DNA from: Mycolicibacterium neoaurum ATCC 25795
Lineage (GTDB): Bacteria > Actinomycetota > Actinomycetes > Mycobacteriales > Mycobacteriaceae
DNA length: 62,455 nt
Assembly: GCF_000691525.1 (NCBI RefSeq)
Contig: NZ_JMDW01000004.1
Span: forward strand, 1-62,455
Reading direction: 5' to 3'
The notes beneath the pieces were generated by a model. The model was not told the DNA's origin and did not search any database. It was given only the letters and a program-made list of their open reading frames with translations. Positions within the stretch are counted from its first letter, which is position 1. Each line of letters opens with the position of its first letter. Of this stretch, positions 44,940 through 53,254 are shown piece after piece. Made by a program: the position numbers and the translations under genes.

Positions 44940-46592
44940 GTGCCAATGTCTCTACCTGCCGACTCATCGGAGCGCAGTTTCGGCTTCCCGGAAGAGTCGG
45001 CATCGGCTCCCCGTCCTGGCAAACTTCTTGCAGCCGGTGTGGCGATGGCGACCGCAGGCGCCCTCGTCGCCGCACCGGTGGCGGCGGCGCCGACAGCGCT
45101 GGCGGCCAGCACCCAGGTCCGTCACCAGGCCGTCGAACTGGCGGCCTTCGAAAACCCGTTCGTGGTGCTGCAGAACGCATTACAGGCCACCGGCAGCAAC
45201 CTGAACACCCTCGGCGGCAATATCAACACCCAGTGGACCACGCTCGGTGCAACCCTGGGCACCCCGGCCGTCCAGGCTGAGCTGGCCGATACCGTCCGCA
45301 ACGTGTTCAACCCCGGTCGCACCATCGGCGCGACCATCGCAGCTCCCGGGAAGTACGGCCCGCGCATCCTGGAGGGCGCGAGCGACATCGGCAGCGCGGC
45401 CTTCAATGCGCTGGCAGCGCTGGTGGTCAGTCGCCCGTCGTTCGACACCGCGGGCCGGCCGATCCTGGATCCGGAGACCGGTGAGCAGGTCATCCGCCCG
45501 GCGGTGCTGCCGTTGGTCGCGGGTCTGCTGGCGCAGGGCAAGGTCGTCGAGGCCTTCGGTGAACTGAATTACTGGTTCCTGGTGGACGGGTTGGTGCACC
45601 TGCGGGCCGCCTCGCTGGACCTGCTCCGCATCCCGGGTGACTTCCTCGACGATCTCGGCCTCGGCACCCTCGGTCGCATTCTCGGCACGTCGTGGATGAC
45701 CACGGTCAGGCCCGACGGCGAGCTCGACGGCCCCGGCCTGTTGTCGCGTGGTGTGATCGGCAACTTCGGCAGGGCCATGCTGGCGCCGGCGGTGACGGCG
45801 ACATTCCAGACCGTCGAGATCGTGCAGGCCACCATGTCGGCGGTGCTGAGCGGCAACCTTGTGGATGCTCTCAGCCATCTGGTCAATGCGCCGGTCAAGA
45901 TCATGAGTGCTTTTGTCAACGGTTACGTGCCGGGCTTCCTCGGTGGCGACGATCCCATCTGGGAGCCGGGCAGCGGCCAGACCTTCCCGGGTCTGCTCTC
46001 CCCGCAGGGCACCTTCGACTTCTTCTTCGCGCAGCTGCCGCAGCAGATTGCCCGTGCTCTCAACTTCCCTCGGCCCGAACCTGTGCCCGAGGCAGCGGCA
46101 GAGCAGGCAGCCGATCCGGCCGCCGGCTTGGTGCTGCAGACGGGCCTGCGGTCCGATGCCGAGGGCGAGTCGCCCGAATCCGCCGAAGAGGTGACCGATC
46201 CTGTTGCGGGCGAGCCGACTTCCGAGGAGGCCACCGTCGACGAGGGCATCGACAGCATCGAGGTCATCGATGAGGTGACCGATGCGACCGACGGTGATGC
46301 TGCCGATCTCACCGATGCCGACGGCGGTGCGCAGGCTGGCGACCTGACCGATGGCCTGAAGGGCGACGAGGGTTCCGAGGATTCCAACGATGACCTGAAG
46401 GACGATCTGAAGGACGCGCTCAAGAACGACGTCAAGAACGAGAAGGCCGCGAGCGAGACCAAGGAGTCGAGCGAGACCAGTGAGTCCAGGGGTGCCAACG
46501 ACTCCGGCGAGACCAAGGGCGCCAAGGATCCCAGTGACACCGATCGCGGCGACAACAAGTCGAGCGGATCCGGATCCGACAGCGGAGAGTGA
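44940..46592 (+). CDS. Secreted porin-like (GjpA-like) protein with acidic C-terminal tail, predicted iron-regulated
   Basis: The 550-residue protein starts at a GTG with AAAGGAG upstream and has a signal peptide (about 28-55; LLAAGVAMATAGALVAAPVAAAPTA region). Residues 65-395 contain FENPFVVLQNAL and NLNTLGGNINTQW, a style seen in mycolata proteins annotated as outer-membrane porin GjpA; this resemblance is recalled, not tested. The tail (about 395-550) is extremely acidic and Ser/Asp/Glu/Lys-rich with repeats such as DDLKDDLKDALKNDVKNEK. An IdeR-like box lies in its promoter. A role in ion or siderophore passage under iron limitation is inference. Confidence 0.6.
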   Translation: MPMSLPADSSERSFGFPEESASAPRPGKLLAAGVAMATAGALVAAPVAAAPTALAASTQVRHQAVELAAFENPFVVLQNALQATGSNLNTLGGNINTQWTTLGATLGTPAVQAELADTVRNVFNPGRTIGATIAAPGKYGPRILEGASDIGSAAFNALAALVVSRPSFDTAGRPILDPETGEQVIRPAVLPLVAGLLAQGKVVEAFGELNYWFLVDGLVHLRAASLDLLRIPGDFLDDLGLGTLGRILGTSWMTTVRPDGELDGPGLLSRGVIGNFGRAMLAPAVTATFQTVEIVQATMSAVLSGNLVDALSHLVNAPVKIMSAFVNGYVPGFLGGDDPIWEPGSGQTFPGLLSPQGTFDFFFAQLPQQIARALNFPRPEPVPEAAAEQAADPAAGLVLQTGLRSDAEGESPESAEEVTDPVAGEPTSEEATVDEGIDSIEVIDEVTDATDGDAADLTDADGGAQAGDLTDGLKGDEGSEDSNDDLKDDLKDALKNDVKNEKAASETKESSETSESRGANDSGETKGAKDPSDTDRGDNKSSGSGSDSGE

Positions 46593-46635
46593 TCTCCGGC
46601 GACATGAGGTGAGAGGCCTGCTCTGAAGGTCTCAT

Positions 46636-46667
46636 CCGTGGGGGTGACCGACAGGTCATCCCCACGG
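46636..46667. terminator. Bidirectional terminator hairpin
   Basis: CCGTGGGGGTGACC (46636-46649) pairs with GGTCATCCCCACGG (46654-46667) around a 4-nt loop: 14 bp with a single G-T wobble. It sits between the stop codons of the convergent porin-like and LppW-like genes and is followed by CTCGTTT. Confidence 0.8.
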
Positions 46668-46679
46668 CTCGTTTCGACC

Positions 46680-47621
46680 CTAGAGGTGTCCGCCGGGGAA
46701 GATCGTGCGGACGGCATCGGTGATGGTTTCGCGCGCCGCGTCGTCGCCGGTGGCCTGCATGGAGCTGATGGCCATCACGAACCGGCGATCGGGGCCGATG
46801 ACACCGGTGGACAGGTGCATCCAGTCAGCACCCACGCAGCACATCCAGCCCTGCTTGACCGCGACCGGCTCGCCGGGAATGCCTTCCGGGATGCCGAAGC
46901 GCTGCGGATAGACACCACCGGGCACCATGCCGTCGGGCGCGGTCGGGGTGGACTGGGACAGGTTGGCCATGATGATGCTGGCCCGCTCCGGCGGCAGCCC
47001 GCCCGTGCCGGCGAGCAGCTTGTCGTAGTAGCGGACCAGATCGGTCACCGTGCTCGTCGTGTTGAACCACCGCCCGTTGCCCGGCGCGCTGGTCGTCGAC
47101 AGGCCATACCGCGCGACGACGCGATCGATGATGTCCGTGCCCCCGCTGCGATTCCAAAACACCTCGGCGGCACTGTCATCGGAGGATCGCAACATCACGT
47201 CGAGCATCACCCGGTCCTCGGGACTGAGTTCGGCACGCCCCTCGGACTCCTGCAGCAGCAGATCGTCGGCGATGAACAATTTCACCACCGAGGCGATCGC
47301 GACAGGGTTCGGAGCCCCGTTGGTCACCATCTGGCCGGTATCGCGGTCCAGGATCGCGACCGTCAGATCGGCGCCGGCCGCGGCGGCATCGGCGCTGGCC
47401 TTGTTGACCCTCGCCTGTAGCCCGTCGAAGGTTGCGGCCGGCTGATCGGGTGGAGCCTGGGGAAGTGGTGCCGCCGTCGCCAGGGGAGCGATCACGGTGA
47501 GCTGAGGTGCCTCCGGGGATGCCGCGGGTGCGCCGTACCCCTTCGCCTCACACCCGGCCATCAGAGCCGTCGTACACGCCGCTGCCAAGACCAGGTGGAA
47601 GGCGGTCACCGGCCGCGGCAT
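46680..47621 (-). CDS. LppW-like lipoprotein with beta-lactamase/penicillin-binding fold
   Basis: The 313-residue protein has a lipoprotein signal ending in LMAGC (Cys24), a Pro/Ala linker and a serine-beta-lactamase-like domain with S111VVK114 as the SxxK motif. The SDN position reads SSDDSAAE and the KTG position reads KQG (VKQGWMCC), so catalysis as a beta-lactamase is doubtful. Location between trmD and rplS matches M. tuberculosis lppW. The ATG at 47621 was chosen because it gives the proper signal peptide; the frame extends further to 47663. It probably functions at the outer face of the membrane. Confidence 0.82.
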   Translation of the reverse strand: MPRPVTAFHLVLAAACTTALMAGCEAKGYGAPAASPEAPQLTVIAPLATAAPLPQAPPDQPAATFDGLQARVNKASADAAAAGADLTVAILDRDTGQMVTNGAPNPVAIASVVKLFIADDLLLQESEGRAELSPEDRVMLDVMLRSSDDSAAEVFWNRSGGTDIIDRVVARYGLSTTSAPGNGRWFNTTSTVTDLVRYYDKLLAGTGGLPPERASIIMANLSQSTPTAPDGMVPGGVYPQRFGIPEGIPGEPVAVKQGWMCCVGADWMHLSTGVIGPDRRFVMAISSMQATGDDAARETITDAVRTIFPGGHL

Positions 47622-47768
47622 GGAGTCCTCCAGATGGTCGAAGGGGTGGGGATCAGCGGCCACGGTGGCTCAGGCTCGTCATCTACCCCGGTGACCAGTA
47701 GCCTAATCACCGTCGAACACCACTGCAGCCCGGGCCGACCGATGTGCGATTTCGCCTGTCGCGCCTCG

Positions 47769-47779
47769 TCTGGCACAAT
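47769..47779 (+). promoter_or_regulatory. rplS promoter, extended -10 motif shared with rpsP
   Basis: TCTGGCACAAT is identical over 11 bases to the motif before rpsP. It lies 133 nt upstream of the rplS ATG, giving a leader of nearly the same length as that of rpsP. Confidence 0.5.
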
Positions 47780-47911
47780 TGAGCAGTTGCCTGCGCAGGG
47801 TCAGTCCCTGCTGCCTGGCACATCCAGTCAGATCCGCCCGAATACGTCGGCTCGGCTGCGCGAACGTTGCGCCGCCCGCGAAGAGCCGCCCACAGCAAGG
47901 AAGAGTCACCG

Positions 47912-48253
47912 ATGAACACGCTTGACTTCGTCGACCAGGCGTCGCTGCGCGACGACATCCCGGTATTCGGCCCCGGCGACACCGTCAACGTGCACGTCAA
48001 GGTCATCGAGGGTTCCAAGGAACGTATCCAGGTCTTCAAGGGTGTCGTGATCCGGCGCCAGGGCGGCGGTTCCCGCGAGACCTTCACCGTGCGCAAGGAA
48101 AGCTACGGCGTCGGCGTCGAGCGGACCTTCCCGGTCCACTCGCCCAACATCGACCACATCGATGTCGCCACCCGCGGTGACGTCCGGCGCGCCAAGCTGT
48201 ACTACCTGCGCGAGCTGCGCGGCAAGAAGGCCAAGATCAAGGAAAAGCGCTGA
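47912..48253 (+). CDS. rplS: 50S ribosomal protein L19 (bL19)
   Basis: The 113-residue protein has the L19 pattern: [58 protein letters not shown] and the final [20 protein letters not shown]. An AAGGAA ribosome site precedes the ATG. It is preceded by a leader of about 130 nt and followed by lepB, which has its own promoter. Confidence 0.98.
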   Translation: MNTLDFVDQASLRDDIPVFGPGDTVNVHVKVIEGSKERIQVFKGVVIRRQGGGSRETFTVRKESYGVGVERTFPVHSPNIDHIDVATRGDVRRAKLYYLRELRGKKAKIKEKR

Positions 48254-48314
48254 CGCTGACCGGTCAGGTCATGACGACACGCCCGCCGGTCCGGCTGCTT
48301 TCAGCCATGCTGGC

Positions 48315-48320
48315 TACCCT
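48315..48320 (+). promoter_or_regulatory. -10 box of lepB (leaderless type)
   Basis: TACCCT lies 6 nt before the GTG at 48327, fixing the lepB start. The hexamer and spacing are the same as at 20295. Confidence 0.55.
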
Positions 48321-48326
48321 GATGCC

Positions 48327-49136
48327 GTGACCGACGACGCCGAGGAAACCGCCAATCCGGAATCGGGTACCGATACCGACGGCGACCAGCAGCACAAGCC
48401 GAAGAAGAAGGGCGGCGCCCTGCGTGAGGGCGCCATCCTGGTCACCATCGCGCTTGTCCTCTACTACGTGATGCTGACCTTCGTAGCGCGTCCGTATCTG
48501 ATTCCCTCGGAGTCCATGCAACCGACTCTGCACGGCTGCCCCGGTTGCGTGGGTGACCGGATCATGGTGGACAAGCTCACCTTCCGGTTCACCGAACCCG
48601 AGCCCGGCGATGTCGTCGTCTTCAAAGGCCCGCCGAACTGGAACATCGGCTACAAGTCGATCCGCTCGGACAACACGGCGATCCGCTGGATGCAGAACGC
48701 GCTCTCGTTCATCGGCTTCGTCCCCCCCGACGAGAACGATCTGGTGAAGCGAGTGATCGCGGTCGGCGGACAGACCGTCCAGTGCCGCGCGGCCACCGGT
48801 CTCACGGTCGACGGCAAGAAACTCAACGAGCCCTATCTCGACCCCACCACGATGAACGCCGACCCGGCGGTCTACCCGTGCCTGGGCAACGAGTTCGGGC
48901 CGGTCACCGTGCCCGAGGGCAAGTTGTGGGTGATGGGTGACAACCGCACGCACTCGGCGGACTCGCGCTCCCGGTGCGCGAACCTGCCCCAGGACGCACA
49001 GCGCGGGCTGATCTGCACCGGTGATCCGGAGGCCGGTACGGTCCCGGTCGCCAATGTCATCGGCAAGGCCCGGTTCATCGCCTGGCCGCCGGGGCGGTGG
49101 GGCGGCGTGGACAGCGTGAACCCGCAGGCCGACTAG
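48327..49136 (+). CDS. lepB: Signal peptidase I
   Basis: LepB cleaves Sec and Tat signal peptides at the outer face of the membrane. The 269-residue protein has a charged cytoplasmic head, one transmembrane helix (about 35-55), the catalytic Ser63 in PSESMQPTL, the general base Lys141 in KRVIAVGG, and [14 protein letters not shown]. The length and single anchor are typical of mycobacterial LepB. rnhB follows 11 nt downstream. Confidence 0.97.
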   Translation: MTDDAEETANPESGTDTDGDQQHKPKKKGGALREGAILVTIALVLYYVMLTFVARPYLIPSESMQPTLHGCPGCVGDRIMVDKLTFRFTEPEPGDVVVFKGPPNWNIGYKSIRSDNTAIRWMQNALSFIGFVPPDENDLVKRVIAVGGQTVQCRAATGLTVDGKKLNEPYLDPTTMNADPAVYPCLGNEFGPVTVPEGKLWVMGDNRTHSADSRSRCANLPQDAQRGLICTGDPEAGTVPVANVIGKARFIAWPPGRWGGVDSVNPQAD

Positions 49137-49147
49137 GAGTCGGTGTC

Positions 49148-49882
49148 TTGCCGGCAAGCTGGCCGCCCAGAACCGTGATCCGCAGGTCCGGCCTGCGCAC
49201 GCTGGAATCGGCGCTCTACCGCAGCGGTCTCGGCCCCGTCGCCGGTGTCGACGAGGTCGGCCGCGGTGCGTGCGCCGGACCGCTGGTGGTCGCGGCCTGC
49301 GTGCTCGGCCCCAACAAGTTCAAAAGCCTTGCTGCCCTTGACGACTCGAAGAAGCTGAACGAGGCCGAACGCGAGCGGCTGTTCCCGCTGATCCGTCGGT
49401 ATGCGCTGGCCTATCACGTCGTGTTCATCCCGTCGGTCGATGTCGACCGGCGCGGGGTCCATCACGCCAACATCGAGGGCATGCGCCGTGCGGTGGCGGG
49501 GCTGCCGCTGCGCCCGGGCTATGTGCTCTCCGACGGCTTTCGGGTACCCGGGCTGCCAATGCCCTCACTGCCGGTGATCGGCGGCGACGCCGCGGCAGCC
49601 TGCATCGCCGCGGCTTCGGTGCTGGCCAAGGTCAGCCGGGACCGCTTGATGGTGGCGATGGATCGCGAACACCCGGGCTATGGCTTTGCCGAACATAAGG
49701 GCTACAGCACGCCGGTCCACACCGCCGCCCTGGAAACGCTCGGGCCGTGCGCCGAACACCGGTACTCGTTTGCGAACGTCCGGCGAGTCGCGGGCCAGGG
49801 CGCCTCGGTGCGCAGCTTTGATGGTGGCGCCGGGTGGGGAATGATGGATGCCAACCTAGACGAAGGACAGCAGAGCAGATGA
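49148..49882 (+). CDS. rnhB: Ribonuclease HII
   Basis: RNase HII removes single ribonucleotides and RNA primers from DNA. The 244-residue protein has the active-site motif [34 protein letters not shown] and the helix [25 protein letters not shown]. The TTG at 49148 gives the family N-terminus ([11 protein letters not shown]) directly after the lepB stop. It overlaps the DUF2469 gene by 4 nt (ATGA). Confidence 0.96.
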   Translation: MPASWPPRTVIRRSGLRTLESALYRSGLGPVAGVDEVGRGACAGPLVVAACVLGPNKFKSLAALDDSKKLNEAERERLFPLIRRYALAYHVVFIPSVDVDRRGVHHANIEGMRRAVAGLPLRPGYVLSDGFRVPGLPMPSLPVIGGDAAAACIAAASVLAKVSRDRLMVAMDREHPGYGFAEHKGYSTPVHTAALETLGPCAEHRYSFANVRRVAGQGASVRSFDGGAGWGMMDANLDEGQQSR

Positions 49883-50184
49883 GTGCCGAGGATCTCGAGA
49901 AGTACGAAACCGAGATGGAGCTCTCGCTGTACCGCGAGTACAAGGACATCGTCGGGCAGTTCAGCTATGTGGTGGAGACCGAACGACGGTTCTACCTCGC
50001 CAACAGCGTCGAGATGGTGCCCCGCAATGCCGACGGTGAGGTCTACTTCGAGCTGCGGCTCGCCGACGCCTGGGTCTGGGACATGTACCGCCCGGCGCGC
50101 TTCGTCAAGCAGGTCCGGGTGATCACGTTCAAGGACGTCAACATCGAAGAGGTCGAAAAGCCCGAGCTGCGGCTGCCCGACTGA
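49879..50184 (+). CDS. DUF2469 family protein (Rv2901c-like)
   Basis: The 101-residue protein is highly charged and matches the actinobacterial DUF2469 family, with [20 protein letters not shown] at the start and [19 protein letters not shown] near the end. The family is strongly conserved and always sits downstream of rnhB, but its role is not established. No signal peptide or membrane helix is present. Confidence 0.92.
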   Translation: MSAEDLEKYETEMELSLYREYKDIVGQFSYVVETERRFYLANSVEMVPRNADGEVYFELRLADAWVWDMYRPARFVKQVRVITFKDVNIEEVEKPELRLPD

Positions 50185-50225
50185 GCCCGGGAATATGCGT
50201 CCGGCCGGTCGGGTATGTACCTGAC

Positions 50226-50645
50226 ATGGAAAAAGCAGACTTCGACGCGATGAATCAGGCCGTGATCGAGGAGTTCCGCACCACCGGCGGCAAGGCCGGC
50301 GGCGTCTTCACCGGTAAGCCATTGGTGCTCGTGCACCATATCGGCGCGAAGTCGGGCACCGAGCGGATCGCGCCGTTGGTGCCGTTGCTCGACGACGGCA
50401 AGGTGTACATCTTCGCCAGCAAGGGCGGCGCGGACAGCGATCCGGACTGGTATCGCAACCTGGTGGCCCACCCGCAGATCACCGTGGAGCTGGGCACCGA
50501 GACGTATCAGGCGTCGGCCCGGGTGCTCGAAGGGGCCGAACGGGATGAGATCTACGCCAAGCAGGTCGAGGTCGAGCCGCAGTTCGGTGACTATCAGCGC
50601 AAGACCAGCCGGGTGATCCCGGTGGTGGAGCTGGTGCGCTCCTAA
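50226..50645 (+). CDS. F420-dependent nitroreductase-family protein (Ddn-like)
   Basis: The 139-residue protein has the split-barrel fold pattern of deazaflavin (F420)-dependent Ddn-type enzymes: LVLVHHIGAKSGTERIAPLV, IFASKGGADSDPDWYRNLVAHP and a final YQRKTSRVIPVVEL. Such proteins reduce quinones or nitro compounds with F420H2. It overlaps the convergent hydrolase gene by 4 nt. The substrate is unknown. Confidence 0.88.
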   Translation: MEKADFDAMNQAVIEEFRTTGGKAGGVFTGKPLVLVHHIGAKSGTERIAPLVPLLDDGKVYIFASKGGADSDPDWYRNLVAHPQITVELGTETYQASARVLEGAERDEIYAKQVEVEPQFGDYQRKTSRVIPVVELVRS

Positions 50646-51337
50646 CCGCGTAGATGCGCGTCGAAGAAGGTGAACACCCGCTTCCACGCATCCTCGGCGA
50701 CGGCGTCGTTGTAGCCGAAGCCGGTCACCCGCAAAAGCGCCTGGGCGGGCAGTTGATTGGCGAAACTGTGCCCCGCGTCCGGATAGACCTTGATATCGGC
50801 GTCGATCTGCTCGTCGGCCACCGCCCTGTTCAGTGCGGCAGGCGCGCCGCGGCCCAGCGGATCCTTGGCACCGAAGCTCGCCACGATGGGACAGGCGCCG
50901 CGCAGGGTATCCGCCAGATTCTTCGGCAGCGGCGTCCCATAGAACGGGGCCGCCGCGGCGAAACCCCTCGGCGACAGGATCAGTGCGAACTGCCCACCCA
51001 TGCAGAATCCCGCGATCCCCACCGTGCCGGTGCAGTCCGTCCGGTCGACCAGGTACCGACGGGCGGCCATGATGTCGTCGATGGGCGGACCCTGCCGGGT
51101 CAATGCTGCCCGCATCACCGAGGTGATGCAGCGCGCGCGGCCGCCGCGGGAGTACAGATTCGGGGTGACGGCCAGGTAACCGGCCGCTGCGACCCGTTCG
51201 GAGACGGCCTCCTTGTCGGGACCGTAACCGATGGCGTCGTGCACGATCACCACGCCTGGCCACGGTCCGGTACCCGCGGGGGTGCCGACCAGTGCGTCGA
51301 TGGTGCCCTCGGGAGTTTCCAGGGTGATGGTGCTCAT
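50642..51337 (-). CDS. Dienelactone hydrolase-family alpha/beta hydrolase
   Basis: The 231-residue protein has the dienelactone hydrolase triad: nucleophile Cys112 in GFCMGG, Asp in GAKDPLG and His in DAGHSF. Dienelactone hydrolases open lactone rings in chloroaromatic degradation, but many paralogues act on other esters, so the substrate is open. I start it at the ATG 51337, since TAGGTT lies 6 nt upstream on the minus strand; an adjacent GTG at 51340 would add one residue. Only 21 nt separate it from the divergent gene at 51359. Confidence 0.88.
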   Translation of the reverse strand: MSTITLETPEGTIDALVGTPAGTGPWPGVVIVHDAIGYGPDKEAVSERVAAAGYLAVTPNLYSRGGRARCITSVMRAALTRQGPPIDDIMAARRYLVDRTDCTGTVGIAGFCMGGQFALILSPRGFAAAAPFYGTPLPKNLADTLRGACPIVASFGAKDPLGRGAPAALNRAVADEQIDADIKVYPDAGHSFANQLPAQALLRVTGFGYNDAVAEDAWKRVFTFFDAHLRG

Positions 51338-51343
51338 CACCCA

Positions 51344-51349
51344 AACCTA
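51344..51349 (-). promoter_or_regulatory. -10 box of the dienelactone hydrolase gene within a 21-nt divergent gap
   Basis: On the minus strand TAGGTT lies 6 nt before the ATG at 51337. The gap to the divergent gene (start 51359) is only 21 nt, so promoter elements must extend into the coding region of that gene. Confidence 0.5.
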
Positions 51350-51358
51350 GAGGCCGTA

Positions 51359-52045
51359 ATGTCGCTTGTCGTGTCTGACTCCGTTGACCTGGCACCGGAG
51401 GTCGTCGTCGCGCTGCAGCGGATGCGTGAGCGTGATGACGTGCCGCTGCGCTGTAACAAGGGCCCGATCCGAGCGGCGGTCGCGGCCGCGGTGCACGCGC
51501 TGGCCGCCGACGAACTCGGCGCCCGGGTGCGGCCGTGGGATCTATCGGCGTTGCGACGGGCTGCGGCCGGGCTCGGGCCGGTGGATGGTGCGACCGTGCT
51601 GTTCGTCGACGACGACGTCCTTGTCGCGGAGTTGCGCCCGGACGGTAGGCGTATCGCCCTGCGCGGTGACGACGACAGCTGGCGCCTTGTCCGTTTCCTG
51701 ACGACATCCGAGCGCCCCGATGCGGTGCGGTTGTCCGTCGAGATCTGCCGCGAGGTCGCATTGGATGGTTTCTCCGTCGAGGGTGTCCTGGCGGTGTTGG
51801 GCATCGACAAACCCGATGACGTCGAATTGGATGTCGAATCCGAGAAACTCGGCCACGGCGGAACCGAGATCCGCTACCGCTATCTGTTCACCGACCAGGG
51901 TCGTTCGGTGCTGGCCGAAGAGGTCACGTGTGAGTTCGACGACGCGCCGCCGAGCTCACGCCGGGTGCGGGGTGTGGTGATCGACAACGGTCGTGGCGCA
52001 CTGCTCACCGGTAGCCGGGACCGGGCTGTGCTGATCCAGGGTTGA
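51359..52045 (+). CDS. Conserved hypothetical protein
   Basis: The 228-residue cytosolic protein has no signal peptide or membrane helix. It begins MSLVVSDSVDLAPEVVVALQRMRERDDVPLR-like, shows alternating helices and strands and a C-terminal half with several Asp/Glu-rich strands (VLFVDDDVLVAELRPDG, DDVELDVESEKLG). I recognise no motif. It starts 21 nt from the divergent hydrolase and ends 12 nt before the CoA-transferase gene, which has its own promoter. Confidence 0.6.
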   Translation: MSLVVSDSVDLAPEVVVALQRMRERDDVPLRCNKGPIRAAVAAAVHALAADELGARVRPWDLSALRRAAAGLGPVDGATVLFVDDDVLVAELRPDGRRIALRGDDDSWRLVRFLTTSERPDAVRLSVEICREVALDGFSVEGVLAVLGIDKPDDVELDVESEKLGHGGTEIRYRYLFTDQGRSVLAEEVTCEFDDAPPSSRRVRGVVIDNGRGALLTGSRDRAVLIQG

Positions 52046-52051
52046 TAGCTT
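52046..52051 (+). promoter_or_regulatory. -10 box of the CoA-transferase gene
   Basis: TAGCTT lies 6 nt before the ATG at 52058; its TAG follows directly on the stop codon of the upstream gene. Confidence 0.45.
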
Positions 52052-52057
52052 GACCGC

Positions 52058-53254
52058 ATGACTGGCGTGGCGCACGGACCTCTGGCCGGGGTGCGCATCA
52101 TCGAGATATCGAGTTTCGTGGCGGTCCCGCTGGCGGGTATGACGCTCGCGCAGCTGGGCGCGGAGGTGATCCGCGTCGATCCCGTCGGAGGTGCCGCCGA
52201 CTACCGACGCTGGCCCGTCACCGAGGCCGGTGACAGCATCTACTGGGCCGGACTGAACAAGGGCAAGCAGTCCGTCGCGGTGGACATGCGCTCCGCCGAC
52301 GGCCGTCAGATCGTCCGCAGGTTGATCGCCGATGCCGGCATCCTCATCACCAACGTCGCTGGGCGGCAATGGCATTCCTATGACGAGTTGGTTTCGCTGC
52401 GTCGCGACCTGATCCACGTCGAGATCTCCGGTCGTGCCGACGGAGGAACCGGTGTCGACTACACGGTCAATGCCGCCGTCGGCTTCCCGCTTGTCACCGG
52501 GCCCGCCGAGTTGGATACGCCGGTCAATCACGTGCTGCCGGCCTGGGATGTGTCCTGCGGGCTCTACACCGCGCTGGCCGTGGTCTCGGCACTGCGCGCA
52601 CGTGATGCCGGTGCGGGCGGACAGCGCATCTCGATACCGCTGGAGAACGTCGCGCTCGCCACGGCGGGCAACCTGAGCTTTCTCACCGAGGTGCTGCTCG
52701 GGGCGGGCGAACGTCCCCGCCTCGGGAACTCCCTGTACGGGCAGTACGGTCAGAACTTCACCAGCGGCGACGGTGCGGTCTTCATGGTGGTCGCGTTGAC
52801 CGGCAGGCATTTTCGGGATCTCGCCGACGTCACCGGGACCACCGCGGCGGTCGACGCGCTCGGCGTCGCGTTGGGGGCGGATTTCACCGACGAGGGGCAG
52901 CGTTATCTCCATCGTGATGCCCTGACGGGTTTGTTCACCCTGTGGTTCGCCCAGCACAGCGCCGCGGAGATCACCGACGCCCTGACACCCACCTCGGTGC
53001 TCTGGGAGCGTTACCGCAGCTTCGCCGAGATCGCCGCCGATCCGCGCGTCACGGACAATCCGCTGTTTGCCAGCGTGGATCAGCCCCGGATCGGCCGATA
53101 TCTGGCACCAGGGCTACCTATCGCCACCCACGGCAGCTATCCACCGGCGGTACCTGCACCGACGCTCGGTGACCACACGGCCCAGGTGCTCGCGACATTG
53201 GGTCTTTCGGCCACCGAGATCGAGGCGCTCGTCGGGTCGGGAGTCGTGGCGTGA
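52058..53254 (+). CDS. CaiB/BaiF-family (class III) CoA-transferase
   Basis: The 398-residue protein has the class III CoA-transferase pattern: PLAGVRIIEISSFVAVPLAGM, LAQLGAEVIRVDPVGGAADY, YWAGLNKGKQSVAVDM, and a C-terminal TLGDHTAQVLATLGL. Members move CoA between carboxylic acids; several mycobacterial examples act on branched or sterol-derived acids. The usual catalytic Asp could not be placed with certainty (the canonical 'N.RPG' segment reads NVAGRQW). It overlaps the thioesterase gene by 4 nt, suggesting a shared acyl-CoA pathway. Confidence 0.88.
   Translation: MTGVAHGPLAGVRIIEISSFVAVPLAGMTLAQLGAEVIRVDPVGGAADYRRWPVTEAGDSIYWAGLNKGKQSVAVDMRSADGRQIVRRLIADAGILITNVAGRQWHSYDELVSLRRDLIHVEISGRADGGTGVDYTVNAAVGFPLVTGPAELDTPVNHVLPAWDVSCGLYTALAVVSALRARDAGAGGQRISIPLENVALATAGNLSFLTEVLLGAGERPRLGNSLYGQYGQNFTSGDGAVFMVVALTGRHFRDLADVTGTTAAVDALGVALGADFTDEGQRYLHRDALTGLFTLWFAQHSAAEITDALTPTSVLWERYRSFAEIAADPRVTDNPLFASVDQPRIGRYLAPGLPIATHGSYPPAVPAPTLGDHTAQVLATLGLSATEIEALVGSGVVA

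Noticed and set aside
46340..46590. Tandem DNA repeat in the porin-like gene tail
   Set aside because: The repeats are degenerate at DNA level and only reflect biased Asp/Glu/Lys/Ser codons; noted as a protein feature.
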